A DNA stretch of 10,039 bases from Clostridia bacterium (GTDB lineage Bacteria > Bacillota_A > Clostridia > Christensenellales > Aristaeellaceae), in contig JAFUPO010000308.1 of the NCBI GenBank assembly GCA_017481185.1, positions 1 to 10,039 of the forward strand, given 5' to 3'. Of the stretch, positions 1 to 6,152 are shown piece by piece; position 1 is the first letter of the stretch, and each line of letters begins with the position of its first letter. Below the pieces are notes generated by a model that had not been told where the DNA came from, did no database searches, and worked only from the letters and a program-made list of their open reading frames with translations. Both the position numbers and the translations under genes were made by a program.

Positions 1-122
1 AGGCGACCATCAACGCCGGGGTGGACAGCGTGCACCTGTGCTGGGATAAGCCCTGCGAAAGCTGCCCGGCCACCTATGAGGCCCATAACCTGTCCGATGC
101 CGCATCCTTTATCTTAAAATAA
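1..122 (+). CDS. HAD-superfamily hydrolase, C-terminal fragment (5' end outside window)
   Basis: An open frame enters from the left edge (first full codon at base 3) and ends at TAA 120-122, giving the last 39 residues of a protein. The fragment begins ATINAGVDSV, continues through a CWDKPCESCP segment, and has ATYEAHNLSDA near the end. The INAGVDS stretch followed about 15 residues later by ATYE..NLSDA resembles the C-terminus of YjjG-like HAD phosphatases (nucleotidase branch), where the segment after the motif-IV aspartates reads roughly NAGID..W...PTYE...L.EL. The catalytic motifs would lie upstream and cannot be seen, so substrate and exact subfamily are inference. The two cysteines spaced CxxC are not a family hallmark and their role is unknown. 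A palindromic element begins within 4 bases of the stop codon. Confidence 0.55.
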   Translation, partial: ATINAGVDSVHLCWDKPCESCPATYEAHNLSDAASFILK

Positions 123-125
123 ATG

Positions 126-186
126 AAGTTTTTTGAAAGGAGAGCGCGAGAGGGAAATCTTTTTTTCAAAAAAGTTTCCCTCTCGC
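126..186 (+). repeat. Palindromic GCGAGAGGG element, copy 1 (tail plus hairpin)
   Basis: A 12-bp perfect stem pairs 146-157 (GCGAGAGGGAAA) with 175-186 (TTTCCCTCTCGC). After one bulged T it continues with C159:G174 and a run of T:A pairs. An asymmetric tail, 126-145, contains TTTTTTGAAAGGAGAGC and precedes the hairpin. The same tail, reverse-complemented, follows the hairpins at 2991 and 4938, so this copy is in the opposite orientation to those two. No T-run follows the stem, so it is not a standard intrinsic terminator, although it lies just behind the hydrolase stop codon. It forms the whole 5' leader of the next gene. Confidence 0.75.
135..142 (+). promoter_or_regulatory. Shine-Dalgarno-like GAAAGGAG separated from its start codon by a hairpin
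   Basis: The only purine-rich ribosome binding site upstream of the ATG at 194 is GAAAGGAG at 135-142, which is 51 bases away and normally too far. The 146-186 hairpin lies between them. If that stem folds, the remaining linear spacer is 3 bases (143-145) plus 7 bases (187-193), about 10 bases in total, a workable distance. The bases directly before the ATG (CTCGCACTAACC) contain no SD. Alternatively the SD-like string is just part of the repeat tail and translation starts by another route. Confidence 0.4.
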
Positions 187-193
187 ACTAACC

Positions 194-1243
194 ATGAAAA
201 TTGCGCTTTTGACCTTCCTGAACAATTACAATTACGGCTCTACCCTGCAGGCCTACGCTTTGCAGGAGGCGGTGAAGGGCCTGGGCCATGAAGCGGAGCA
301 TTTGAACTATGCCCCCAGCCAAAGGGAAAAGGTGAAGAACCTGCTGCTCTCAGGCAATTCCCCCCGGCTGATCTTGGAGGGGCTGCGCCGCAGAGCAGGC
401 TGGGACGCGGGCAAAAATGAGGCCATCCGCGCCTTTCAGGCAAAGCACCTGAATAAGACCGGGCCCCTGGCCGATTCTGCCGCCCTGAAAAAGGCTGTTG
501 CCGCATCAAGCCTGCTGCTGGTAGGCAGCGACCAGATCTGGAACCCCATCTGGCTCAACCCGGTTTACTTCGGTGCTTTTACGGATAAGCCCAAAGCCGC
601 CTACGCCCCCAGCCTGGGGGTGGGCGTTCTGCCTGCAAAAAAGGCCAAGCGCATGAAAAAGTGGCTGATGGCTTTCAGCTATCTTTCCTGCCGTGAGGAG
701 AAGGGGGCTGCGGCTATCCGTGAGCTTACGGGCCGCGAATGTCCCGCCCTGTGCGACCCGGTGTGCCTGATGACCGGGGATCAGTGGCGAGCCCTGACCC
801 CGCCCCTGGCAAGGGAAAAGCCCTATCTGTTGGCCTATTTGTTGGGGGATCGGCCGGATTACAGCGAAAAGGTCATCGCTCTAGCCGAAAAGCTGGGCCT
901 GGAGCCGGTGGTGCTGCCCATTACAGCTCAGAGCCGCCAGTGGCCTGTGCAGTTTCTGGAAGGCCTGGGGCCCGAGGGCTTTGTGGCGGCGGTGCAGGGG
1001 GCAGCCCATGTAATCACCGATAGCTTTCACATGACCGCCTTTTGCGCGCTGTTGGAACGGCCCATAACCATCCTTAAACGGGATGACCCTCAAAGCGCCC
1101 AATCGAAAAACGGGCGGATCAACAACTTTCTGCTTCAGACCGGGCTGAACCCCGAAAGCCCCGACTGGCCTGCGGTGCGCACTCATTTGGATGAGATGCG
1201 CCTATCAGGCTTAAAGGCTTTAGCAGAGGCTTTAAATCCATAA
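194..1243 (+). CDS. Polysaccharide pyruvyl transferase family protein
   Basis: This 349-residue cytosolic protein matches the polysaccharide pyruvyl transferase family (CsaB/WcaK-like, GT-B-like fold), whose members transfer pyruvyl groups from phosphoenolpyruvate to sugars of cell-surface glycans. Visible hallmarks are the N-terminal MKIALLTFLNNYNYGSTLQAYAL (strand, then a glycine/asparagine loop, residues 1-23), LLLVGSDQIWNP at 107-118, a DPVCLM segment near 188-193, and TDSFHMTAF at 275-283, the position where family members carry a conserved SFH. Length is normal and no signal peptide or membrane segment is seen. The start is the first ATG of the frame and gives the expected family N-terminus, but it lacks a nearby ribosome binding site. 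No glycosyltransferase or flippase lies beside it, so the acceptor is unknown; some relatives act in contexts other than surface polysaccharide. A clear terminator ends it, so it seems a single-gene unit or the tail of the upstream one. Confidence 0.88.
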   Translation: MKIALLTFLNNYNYGSTLQAYALQEAVKGLGHEAEHLNYAPSQREKVKNLLLSGNSPRLILEGLRRRAGWDAGKNEAIRAFQAKHLNKTGPLADSAALKKAVAASSLLLVGSDQIWNPIWLNPVYFGAFTDKPKAAYAPSLGVGVLPAKKAKRMKKWLMAFSYLSCREEKGAAAIRELTGRECPALCDPVCLMTGDQWRALTPPLAREKPYLLAYLLGDRPDYSEKVIALAEKLGLEPVVLPITAQSRQWPVQFLEGLGPEGFVAAVQGAAHVITDSFHMTAFCALLERPITILKRDDPQSAQSKNGRINNFLLQTGLNPESPDWPAVRTHLDEMRLSGLKALAEALNP

Positions 1244-1249
1244 ACCTTT

Positions 1250-1275
1250 GGGAGTTCTTTAAGAACTCCCTTTTT
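1250..1275 (+). terminator. Rho-independent terminator after the pyruvyl transferase gene
   Basis: GGGAGTTCTT (1250-1259) pairs with AAGAACTCCC (1261-1270); the innermost pairs must open to form the loop. TTTTT follows at 1271-1275. It starts 6 bases after the stop codon at 1241-1243 and separates this gene from the prfC promoter. Confidence 0.88.
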
Positions 1276-1288
1276 CCACGTCTATTGG

Positions 1289-1318
1289 TTGACAATCCCC
1301 CTAGGAGCGTTGTAAAAT
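1289..1318 (+). promoter_or_regulatory. Sigma-A type promoter for prfC
   Basis: A perfect -35 box TTGACA lies at 1289-1294 and a -10 box TAAAAT (5 of 6 matches to TATAAT) at 1313-1318, with an 18-base spacer. A start point near 1325 would give a leader of about 38 bases carrying the strong SD GGAGGAGG at 1349-1356, six bases before the ATG. It follows directly on the terminator at 1250-1275, as expected for a new transcription unit. Confidence 0.8.
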
Positions 1319-1362
1319 AATTAGTTGTTTGTATTTTATGAGGATCTTGGAGGAGGTACCCT

Positions 1363-2979
1363 ATGCTGCCAGCACCCGGCACCCCAGAATTTAAAAATAT
1401 GCTTCATCAGGAAGTGCGCAAGAGGCGAACTTTTGCCATTATCAGCCACCCTGACGCAGGTAAAACCACCCTGACCGAAAAGCTTTTGCTTTACGGCGGG
1501 GCTATCCGGCAGGCAGGCAGCGTCAAGGCCCGCAAGGCGGAGCGCCATGCCACCTCCGACTGGATGGAGATTGAAAAGCAGCGCGGCATTTCCGTTACCT
1601 CCAGCGCCATGCAGTTTGAGTTCAACGGCTGCCGCATCAATATATTGGATACCCCCGGCCACCAGGACTTCTCCGAAGACACCTACCGCGTGCTGGTGGC
1701 TGCCGACGCCGCCGTGATGCTTATCTACGCCGCCAAGGGCGTTGAGGCTCAGACCATTAAGCTGTTCAAGGTCTGCCGGATGCGCAACATTCCCATCTTT
1801 ACCTTTGTGAACAAGATGGACCGGGCCAGCAAGGATCCCTTTGAGCTGATTGAAGAGTTGGAGCAGGTGCTTGGCATCCGTTCCTGCCCCATTAACTGGC
1901 CCATCGGCGTGGATGGCGACTTCCAGGGCGTTTATCACCGGGATACCAAGTGCGTGGAGCTCTACGCTGGCGGCGACCATGGCAAAACCATGGTGCAAAA
2001 GCAGGTGATTCCCATCGATGACCCTGAACTGGAAAAGGTGCTTGACAAGCATTATCGCAGCCGTCTGGCCGAAGAAATTGAACTCTTGGACGAGGCTGGC
2101 GACGCCTTCGACCTGGAACTGGTGCAAAAGGGCGAACTGACCCCCCTGTTCTTCGGCTCTGCTGTGACCAACTTTGGCGTGGAGCCCTTCCTGGAGCGGT
2201 TTTTGCAGTATACGCCCCCGCCCCTTTCCCGCATGAGCGATCAGGGGGAAGTGACCCCCGAGGAGCCCTTCTTTTCCGGCTTTATTTTCAAGATTCAGGC
2301 TAACATGAACCCGGCCCATCGAGACCGGCTGGCCTTCCTTCGCATTGTGTCCGGCGCGTTCCAGAAGGGCATGACCGTGTGGCACTCCGGCTCCAATAAG
2401 GAGATTATGCTCAAGCAGCCCCAGCAATTCATGGCCGACGAGCGGGAAGCTGTTGAGGAAGCCTGGGCGGGGGACATTATCGGCATGTTCGACCCCGGCA
2501 TCTTTCACATTGGCGATACCCTGACCCTTGGCAAAAAGCTGCGCTTTGAAAACATCCCCGTGTTCGCCCCTGAGCACTTTATGCGGGTGCGGCCCTTGGA
2601 CAGCATGAAGCGCAAGCAGTTTGTGAAGGGCGTGACCCAGCTTTCAGAGGAAGGCGCTATTCAGACCTTCACCCGCACCGAGACCGGCCGTGAGGAGTTC
2701 ATCGTGGGCGTGGTGGGCGTTCTCCAGTTTGAAGTGCTGGAGTACCGCCTAAAGACCGAGTATCAGGCGCAGATCGTGATGGAAAGTATGCCCTTCCACT
2801 ATGTGCGCTGGGTGGTGAAGACCCCCAAGCCTGTTGAAGATCTGAAGCTGACCTCCACCTCCGGCCGCGGCAAGGATCAGGACGGCCTGGATGTTTTGCT
2901 CTTTGAAAACGAGTGGTCCATCCGCCTGGCCTGCGAAAACAACCCCGGCCTGGAGCTGACCGATACGTTGAGAAGGTAA
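1363..2979 (+). CDS. prfC: Peptide chain release factor 3
   Basis: RF3 is a cytosolic translational GTPase that removes RF1/RF2 from the ribosome after peptide release. The 538-residue length is close to the usual 525-535. G-domain motifs are all present: P-loop SHPDAGKT at 28-35, switch I region with QRGISVTSS at 73-81, DTPGH at 96-100 and NKMD at 150-153. The sequences SDWMEIEKQRGIS and TPGHQDFSEDTYR are specific to RF3 rather than EF-G. Domains II and III follow (FIFKIQANMNPAHRDRLAF; GVVGVLQFEVLEYRLKTEY). The C-terminus ends LELTDTLRR, slightly different from the proteobacterial tail but complete. The start is set by GGAGGAGG six bases upstream. Transcription starts at the TTGACA/TAAAAT promoter; typA follows after 129 bases with no T-run terminator between, so the two GTPase genes may be cotranscribed. 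Confidence 0.96.
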   Translation: MLPAPGTPEFKNMLHQEVRKRRTFAIISHPDAGKTTLTEKLLLYGGAIRQAGSVKARKAERHATSDWMEIEKQRGISVTSSAMQFEFNGCRINILDTPGHQDFSEDTYRVLVAADAAVMLIYAAKGVEAQTIKLFKVCRMRNIPIFTFVNKMDRASKDPFELIEELEQVLGIRSCPINWPIGVDGDFQGVYHRDTKCVELYAGGDHGKTMVQKQVIPIDDPELEKVLDKHYRSRLAEEIELLDEAGDAFDLELVQKGELTPLFFGSAVTNFGVEPFLERFLQYTPPPLSRMSDQGEVTPEEPFFSGFIFKIQANMNPAHRDRLAFLRIVSGAFQKGMTVWHSGSNKEIMLKQPQQFMADEREAVEEAWAGDIIGMFDPGIFHIGDTLTLGKKLRFENIPVFAPEHFMRVRPLDSMKRKQFVKGVTQLSEEGAIQTFTRTETGREEFIVGVVGVLQFEVLEYRLKTEYQAQIVMESMPFHYVRWVVKTPKPVEDLKLTSTSGRGKDQDGLDVLLFENEWSIRLACENNPGLELTDTLRR

Positions 2980-2990
2980 ACGGGGCTTTT

Positions 2991-3049
2991 GCGAGAAAAC
3001 TTTTCTTTTGCAAAAGAAAAGTCTTCTCGCGCTCTTTCAAAAGAAAACC
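2991..3049 (-). repeat. Palindromic GCGAGA element, copy 2 (hairpin plus tail, opposite orientation to copy 1)
   Basis: GCGAGAA (2991-2997) pairs with TTCTCGC (3024-3030). After a one-pair mismatch the stem closes with the perfect palindrome CTTTTCTTTTG/CAAAAGAAAAG (3000-3021). The tail 3031-3049, reverse-complemented, reads GGTTTTCTTTTGAAAGAGC and matches the tail of copy 1. The hairpin begins 12 bases after the prfC stop codon. It may act as an RNA 3'-end or terminator-like structure, but it has no following T-run. Confidence 0.72.
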
Positions 3050-3056
3050 GTTTTTT

Positions 3057-3083
3057 GTAGGGGCGGATTCCATATCCGCCCGT
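3057..3083 (+). repeat. GTAGGGGCGG...CCGCCC small palindrome
   Basis: GGGCGGAT (3061-3068) and ATCCGCCC (3074-3081) form an 8-bp perfect stem with loop TCCAT, preceded by GTAG. It sits between palindrome copy 2 and the typA ribosome binding site (3095-3100). Similar GTAGGGGCG-type palindromes are, to my recollection, scattered in genomes of gut Clostridia; only one copy is in this window, so its repeat status is inference. Confidence 0.5.
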
Positions 3084-3094
3084 GTCCCAATAGT

Positions 3095-3100
3095 AAGGAG
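3095..3100 (+). promoter_or_regulatory. Ribosome binding site AAGGAG that selects the typA start
   Basis: AAGGAG ends 8 bases before the ATG at 3109 but only 2 bases before the in-frame ATG at 3103. The spacing favours 3109, giving the family-typical N-terminus MVREDIRNIAII. Confidence 0.75.
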
Positions 3101-3108
3101 ATATGAGT

Positions 3109-4923
3109 ATGGTACGTGAAGATATTCGCAACATTGCTATCATCGCCCACGTTGACCACGGCAAGACCACCCTGGTGGATCAGCTTTTGAAGCAGGGCGG
3201 CATCTACCGCGAGAATCAGCAGACCGTGGACCGCGTCATGGACTCCAACGATCTGGAGCGTGAGCGCGGCATTACCATTCTGGCCAAGAATACGGCTGTG
3301 CATTATAAAAACGCCAAGATCAACATTGTGGACACCCCCGGCCACGCCGACTTTGGCGGCGAGGTGGAGCGCGTTTTGAAAATGGTGGATGGCGTTTTGC
3401 TGCTGGTGGACTCCTTTGAGGGCCCCATGCCCCAGACCCGCTTCGTTTTGAAGAAGGCGCTTGAATTGAAGCTGAAGGTTCTGATCGTGATCAACAAAAT
3501 TGACCGGCCCGACGCCCGCTGCGACGAAGTAGTGAACGAGATCCTGGATCTGCTCATCGACCTGGAGGCTGACGAGGCTACCATTGAGAACCCCATCCTC
3601 TACGTGTCCGCCCGCAAGGGTACGGCCACCCTGGATCTGGAAAAGCCCGGCGAGAACCTTTTGCCCCTCTTTGACGCCATTATGGAGTACATTCCCGCCC
3701 CCCAGGGCGAAATGGAAGGCCCTGCCCAGGTGCTGATCTCCACCATTGACTACAACGAGTATGTGGGCCGCATCGGCGTGGGCCGCATCACCCGGGGCAC
3801 CATCAAGGAAGGCACCATGGTGGTTCACGCCAACGACCAGACCGGCAACATCTCCGCCCCCTGGCGGCTGGCGGGCCTGTTCCAGTACGATGGCCTCAAG
3901 CGCGTGCCTGCCAAGGAAGTGAGCATGGGCGACATCGTGGCTGTGTGCGGCATGGAGGAGCTCTCCATCGGCGATACGGTGTGCGATCCCGCCTGCCCGG
4001 ATCCCCTGCCCTTTGTGAAGATCTCCGAACCCACCGTGTCCATGACCTTCTCGGTTAACGACAGCCCCTTTGCCGGCAAGGAAGGCACTTATGTCACCAG
4101 CCGTCATCTGCGGGCCCGCTTGATGCGCGAATTGCAGACCGACGTTTCCCTTAGGGTATTGGAGACCCAGTCTACCGAGGCCTTTGAGGTATGCGGCCGG
4201 GGCGAATTGCACCTGTCCATCCTGATCGAAAATATGCGCCGTCAGGGCTATGAATTCCAGGTATCCAAGCCCCAGGTGCTCTATCAGGAAATCGACGGCG
4301 TGCAGTGCGAGCCTATTGAGCGCCTGGTGGTGGATGTACCCCAGCCCTATGCAGGCGCGGTGATTGAAAAGATCGGCCGCCGCCGGGGCGTATTGGAGAG
4401 CATGAACGGCCTGGATCGGGTGCGCCTGGAGTTCCTAGTGCCCTCCCGTGGCCTGTTTGGCTATCGCAGTGAATTTATGACCGATACCCGGGGCGAGGGC
4501 ATTATGTCCAGCGTATTTGAGCGTTACGAGCATGTGAAGGGCGAGATCCCCCACCGCAACTCCGGTGCGCTGGTGTGCCATGAAAGCGGCCTGAGCACTG
4601 CCTACGGCCTGTTCTATGCTCAGGAGCGTGGCAGCCTGTTTGTGGGCGCAGGCCAGCCGGTGTATGCGGGCATGATCTGCGGCCAGAACGCCCGGCCCGA
4701 TGACCTGGTGGTGAACATCTGCAAGCAGAAGCACGTGACCAATATGCGCAACGCCTCCGCCTCTGAGGATGCCATGCGTTTGATTTCCGTCCATCCCCTG
4801 ACCTTGGAGGAGTGCATGGAGTTCATTGACGATGATGAACTGCTGGAGATCACCCCCAAGTCACTGCGTATGCGCAAGCGCATCCTGGCCCACGACCTGC
4901 GGGCCAAGGCCATGAAGAAGTAA
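3109..4923 (+). CDS. typA: Ribosome-associated translational GTPase BipA/TypA
   Basis: BipA/TypA is an EF-G/LepA-like GTPase that binds the 70S ribosome and supports ribosome assembly and stress or low-temperature growth. The 604-residue product has the usual length. G motifs, numbered from the ATG at 3109, are AHVDHGKT at 13-20, ERERGITI at 50-57, DTPGH at 75-79 and NKID at 129-132. The beta-barrel domain, EF-G III-like and V-like domains (LRARLMRELQTDVSLRV; CEPIERLVVDVP) follow. The BipA-specific C-terminal domain ends with a DDDELLEITPKSLRMRKR segment. An in-frame ATG at 3103 would add two residues but is too close to the SD. The gene lies directly behind prfC and ahead of a palindrome (copy 3) that starts 15 bases past its stop. 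Two ribosomal GTPases side by side suggest joint expression, which is inference. Confidence 0.96.
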   Translation: MVREDIRNIAIIAHVDHGKTTLVDQLLKQGGIYRENQQTVDRVMDSNDLERERGITILAKNTAVHYKNAKINIVDTPGHADFGGEVERVLKMVDGVLLLVDSFEGPMPQTRFVLKKALELKLKVLIVINKIDRPDARCDEVVNEILDLLIDLEADEATIENPILYVSARKGTATLDLEKPGENLLPLFDAIMEYIPAPQGEMEGPAQVLISTIDYNEYVGRIGVGRITRGTIKEGTMVVHANDQTGNISAPWRLAGLFQYDGLKRVPAKEVSMGDIVAVCGMEELSIGDTVCDPACPDPLPFVKISEPTVSMTFSVNDSPFAGKEGTYVTSRHLRARLMRELQTDVSLRVLETQSTEAFEVCGRGELHLSILIENMRRQGYEFQVSKPQVLYQEIDGVQCEPIERLVVDVPQPYAGAVIEKIGRRRGVLESMNGLDRVRLEFLVPSRGLFGYRSEFMTDTRGEGIMSSVFERYEHVKGEIPHRNSGALVCHESGLSTAYGLFYAQERGSLFVGAGQPVYAGMICGQNARPDDLVVNICKQKHVTNMRNASASEDAMRLISVHPLTLEECMEFIDDDELLEITPKSLRMRKRILAHDLRAKAMKK

Positions 4924-4937
4924 AAACGTAATATTAT

Positions 4938-4998
4938 GCGAGAGAGGGTATTTCTTTTAGAGAAATACCCTCTCTCACGCTCTCCCCCAAAGAAAACC
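4938..4998 (-). repeat. Palindromic GCGAGAGGG element, copy 3 (hairpin plus tail)
   Basis: A perfect 16-bp stem pairs 4940-4955 (GAGAGAGGGTATTTCT) with 4961-4976 (AGAAATACCCTCTCTC), with loop TTTAG. The tail at 4979-4998 reads, on the minus strand, GGTTTTCTTTGGGGGAGAGC, homologous to the tails of copies 1 and 2. It begins about 15 bases after the typA stop codon and has no T-run after the stem. The GGG-flanking inner pairs (TATT/AATA) differ from copies 1 and 4 but remain paired. Confidence 0.75.
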
Positions 4999-5051
4999 TA
5001 TTTGAAACAGCGCCGAACGAGGTGCGTTTTCAGCTGCTGCGGGCATAAAAG

Positions 5052-5087
5052 CATCATCCGCTACCCCATCCTAGGGTAGGGGTGATG
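5052..5087 (+). promoter_or_regulatory. Hairpin covering the ribosome binding site of the YwaF-like gene
   Basis: CATCATCC (5052-5059) pairs with GGGGTGATG-side bases 5080-5087 (one G:U pair), and CTACCC (5061-5066) pairs with GGGTAG (5074-5079), with G5060 bulged and loop CATCCTA. This gives 14 pairs. The SD-like AGGGGTGAT (5078-5086), which resembles the complement of the 16S 3' end, lies wholly inside the right arm, and the ATG at 5090 begins two bases after it. The fold would be expected to hinder ribosome loading unless opened; no known riboswitch class is recognised. Confidence 0.5.
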
Positions 5088-5089
5088 AA

Positions 5090-5722
5090 ATGTTCATTTC
5101 AGATAAGCAGTACCGGGCCTTTGCCTGGGGGATCGGTCTTGGAATTTACGGGTGCATGGGCGGGCAATTGTTTCTGCTGGGGCGGATGGGGCTCCTCTCC
5201 CCCGCCACAGCGCTGCCCCTGCACCTGTGCAGCTTTTGCGGGGCCATCGCCCTGCCGGTGCTGGTCAACAGGCATCAATCGGGATGGGAGTTTCTTTTGC
5301 TGCTGGGGCTGCCCGGGGCGCTTGGAGCGCTGCTTTTTCCCAGTATTCTTCAATGCCCTTGGCAGAGGTGGATGGACTTTTTCTTTATGGGCCTTCACAC
5401 CCTGCTGGTCATAGCTGCCCTTTTGCCCCTCCTGGCCGGGATGCGCCCCCGCCCTCAGCCTTGGGGCGTATTGCTTTGGGGCAACGGGCTGGTGCTCATG
5501 GCCCTGGCAGCCAATGACCTTTTTCGCGCGAACTTTTTATTTTTGCAATCAGCCCCTTGGGAAACGCCTCTGGTATTCTTTCACCAGTGGGGTCCCTGGG
5601 GGTATCTGCTTTGGCTGGAGGCTCTGGCAGTGCTGATTGTTTTGCTGGCGGGGCTGATGATAAAATCAGGCCTAAAACCTGCAATTGGAAAAAGGAAAAA
5701 CCGTGCGGGCGTCGAACCTTAA
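5090..5722 (+). CDS. YwaF-like (TIGR02206/TMEM164-type) integral membrane protein
   Basis: The 210-residue product is strongly hydrophobic, with about six membrane segments at roughly 12-31, 42-60, 67-84, 95-116, 123-145 and 170-190. It ends in a basic cytosolic tail (KSGLKPAIGKRKNR). The pattern LPLHLCS at 42-48, a GALGALLFP helix end at 76-84, a histidine in HTLLVIAALLPLL (103) and a final WGPWGYLLWLEAL segment resemble the uncharacterised YwaF/TIGR02206 family of Firmicutes. Conserved His45, Cys47 and His103 are candidate functional residues; the activity of the bacterial family is not established. The start ATG at 5090 has a GGGG-type SD inside a hairpin. A GTG at 5082 opens a different reading frame. 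The next gene begins 39 bases downstream on the same strand, so they may share a transcript. Confidence 0.72.
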   Translation: MFISDKQYRAFAWGIGLGIYGCMGGQLFLLGRMGLLSPATALPLHLCSFCGAIALPVLVNRHQSGWEFLLLLGLPGALGALLFPSILQCPWQRWMDFFFMGLHTLLVIAALLPLLAGMRPRPQPWGVLLWGNGLVLMALAANDLFRANFLFLQSAPWETPLVFFHQWGPWGYLLWLEALAVLIVLLAGLMIKSGLKPAIGKRKNRAGVEP

Positions 5723-5747
5723 TGAAATGTAACTTTTATATGATAAC

Positions 5748-5752
5748 GGAGG
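5748..5752 (+). promoter_or_regulatory. Ribosome binding site GGAGG that selects the small-protein start
   Basis: GGAGG directly abuts an in-frame ATG at 5753 (no spacer, not usable) and ends 9 bases before the ATG at 5762. The latter is therefore the likely start, removing the residues MIP from the longest possible frame. Confidence 0.72.
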
Positions 5753-5761
5753 ATGATCCCT

Positions 5762-6091
5762 ATGGCAAAAACAACCTACAAACGCAAGAAAGATCGTACC
5801 AAGCTGTATGGGTACATTTTTTGCGGCCTTGTTGTGGCTCTAGTTGTTGTCATCATTGCGCAAATGCTTCTGCCCCAGCCCGCTGCCGTGACCAATACGG
5901 AGCTGTACATCACCGAGGATGGCCATGTGCATATGGCAGACGGCTCTCATATCGGCACCTATGAAGAGATGTTCGGTGAGGCGGCCTATGAGGTCACTGA
6001 GGATGGCCACGTCCACACTGCTGACGGCGTCCATCTAGGCACCTATTTGCCCACCACCGCTGCTGACGCCACCACTGAAGCTGCTGAATAA
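5762..6091 (+). CDS. Small single-pass membrane protein with a duplicated HxH motif, family unknown
   Basis: The 109-residue protein is not recognised. It has a very basic N-terminus (KTTYKRKKDRTK, 3-14), one membrane helix at about 18-37 without a cleavage site or lipobox, and an acidic C-terminal domain predicted to face outward by the positive-inside rule. That domain contains two 17-residue units at 51-67 and 79-95, sharing TEDGHVHxADGxHxGTY (14 of 17 identical), 28 residues apart. Each unit carries three histidines (55, 57, 63 and 83, 85, 91), which could bind a metal ion such as zinc or copper; this is inference. The tail after 96 is rich in threonine, alanine and glutamate. It lies 39 bases behind the YwaF-like gene and is followed by palindrome copy 4. 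Start chosen by SD spacing. Confidence 0.78.
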   Translation: MAKTTYKRKKDRTKLYGYIFCGLVVALVVVIIAQMLLPQPAAVTNTELYITEDGHVHMADGSHIGTYEEMFGEAAYEVTEDGHVHTADGVHLGTYLPTTAADATTEAAE

Positions 6092-6103
6092 TCTGGGTTA
6101 ACT

Positions 6104-6145
6104 AGCGCGAGAGGGCCTTTCTTTTAAGAAAGGCCCTCTCGCGTT
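6104..6145. repeat. Palindromic GCGAGAGGG element, copy 4 (hairpin only), between convergent genes
   Basis: CGCGAGAGGGCCTTTCTT (6106-6123) is a perfect inverted repeat of AAGAAAGGCCCTCTCGCG (6126-6143), 18 bp, extendable by a wobble and an A:T pair. The T/A-rich centre provides the loop. It lies 14 bases after the stop of the small membrane protein and 9 bases beyond the cyclophilin stop on the other strand, the position of a bidirectional terminator, although neither side has a T-run. Unlike copies 1-3 it has no recognisable tail. Confidence 0.78.
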
Positions 6146-6152
6146 ATTCAAT

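Noticed and set aside
1336..2577. 413-residue minus-strand open frame opposite prfC
   Set aside because: Same shadow effect from GC-rich codons; no recognisable domain and the opposite strand encodes complete RF3.
3037..4212. 391-residue minus-strand open frame opposite typA
   Set aside because: Shadow of typA; composition rich in H, G and L without motifs.
5152..5517. Alternative plus-strand frames inside the YwaF-like gene (5082-5414 and 5152-5517)
   Set aside because: Both are frame-shifted readings of a GC-rich gene; only the 5090-5722 frame gives a coherent series of membrane helices with family motifs.
5739..5744. TATGAT as a -10 box for the small membrane protein
   Set aside because: No matching -35 box at 16-18 bases upstream, and the start point would fall on or inside the ribosome binding site at 5748-5752.
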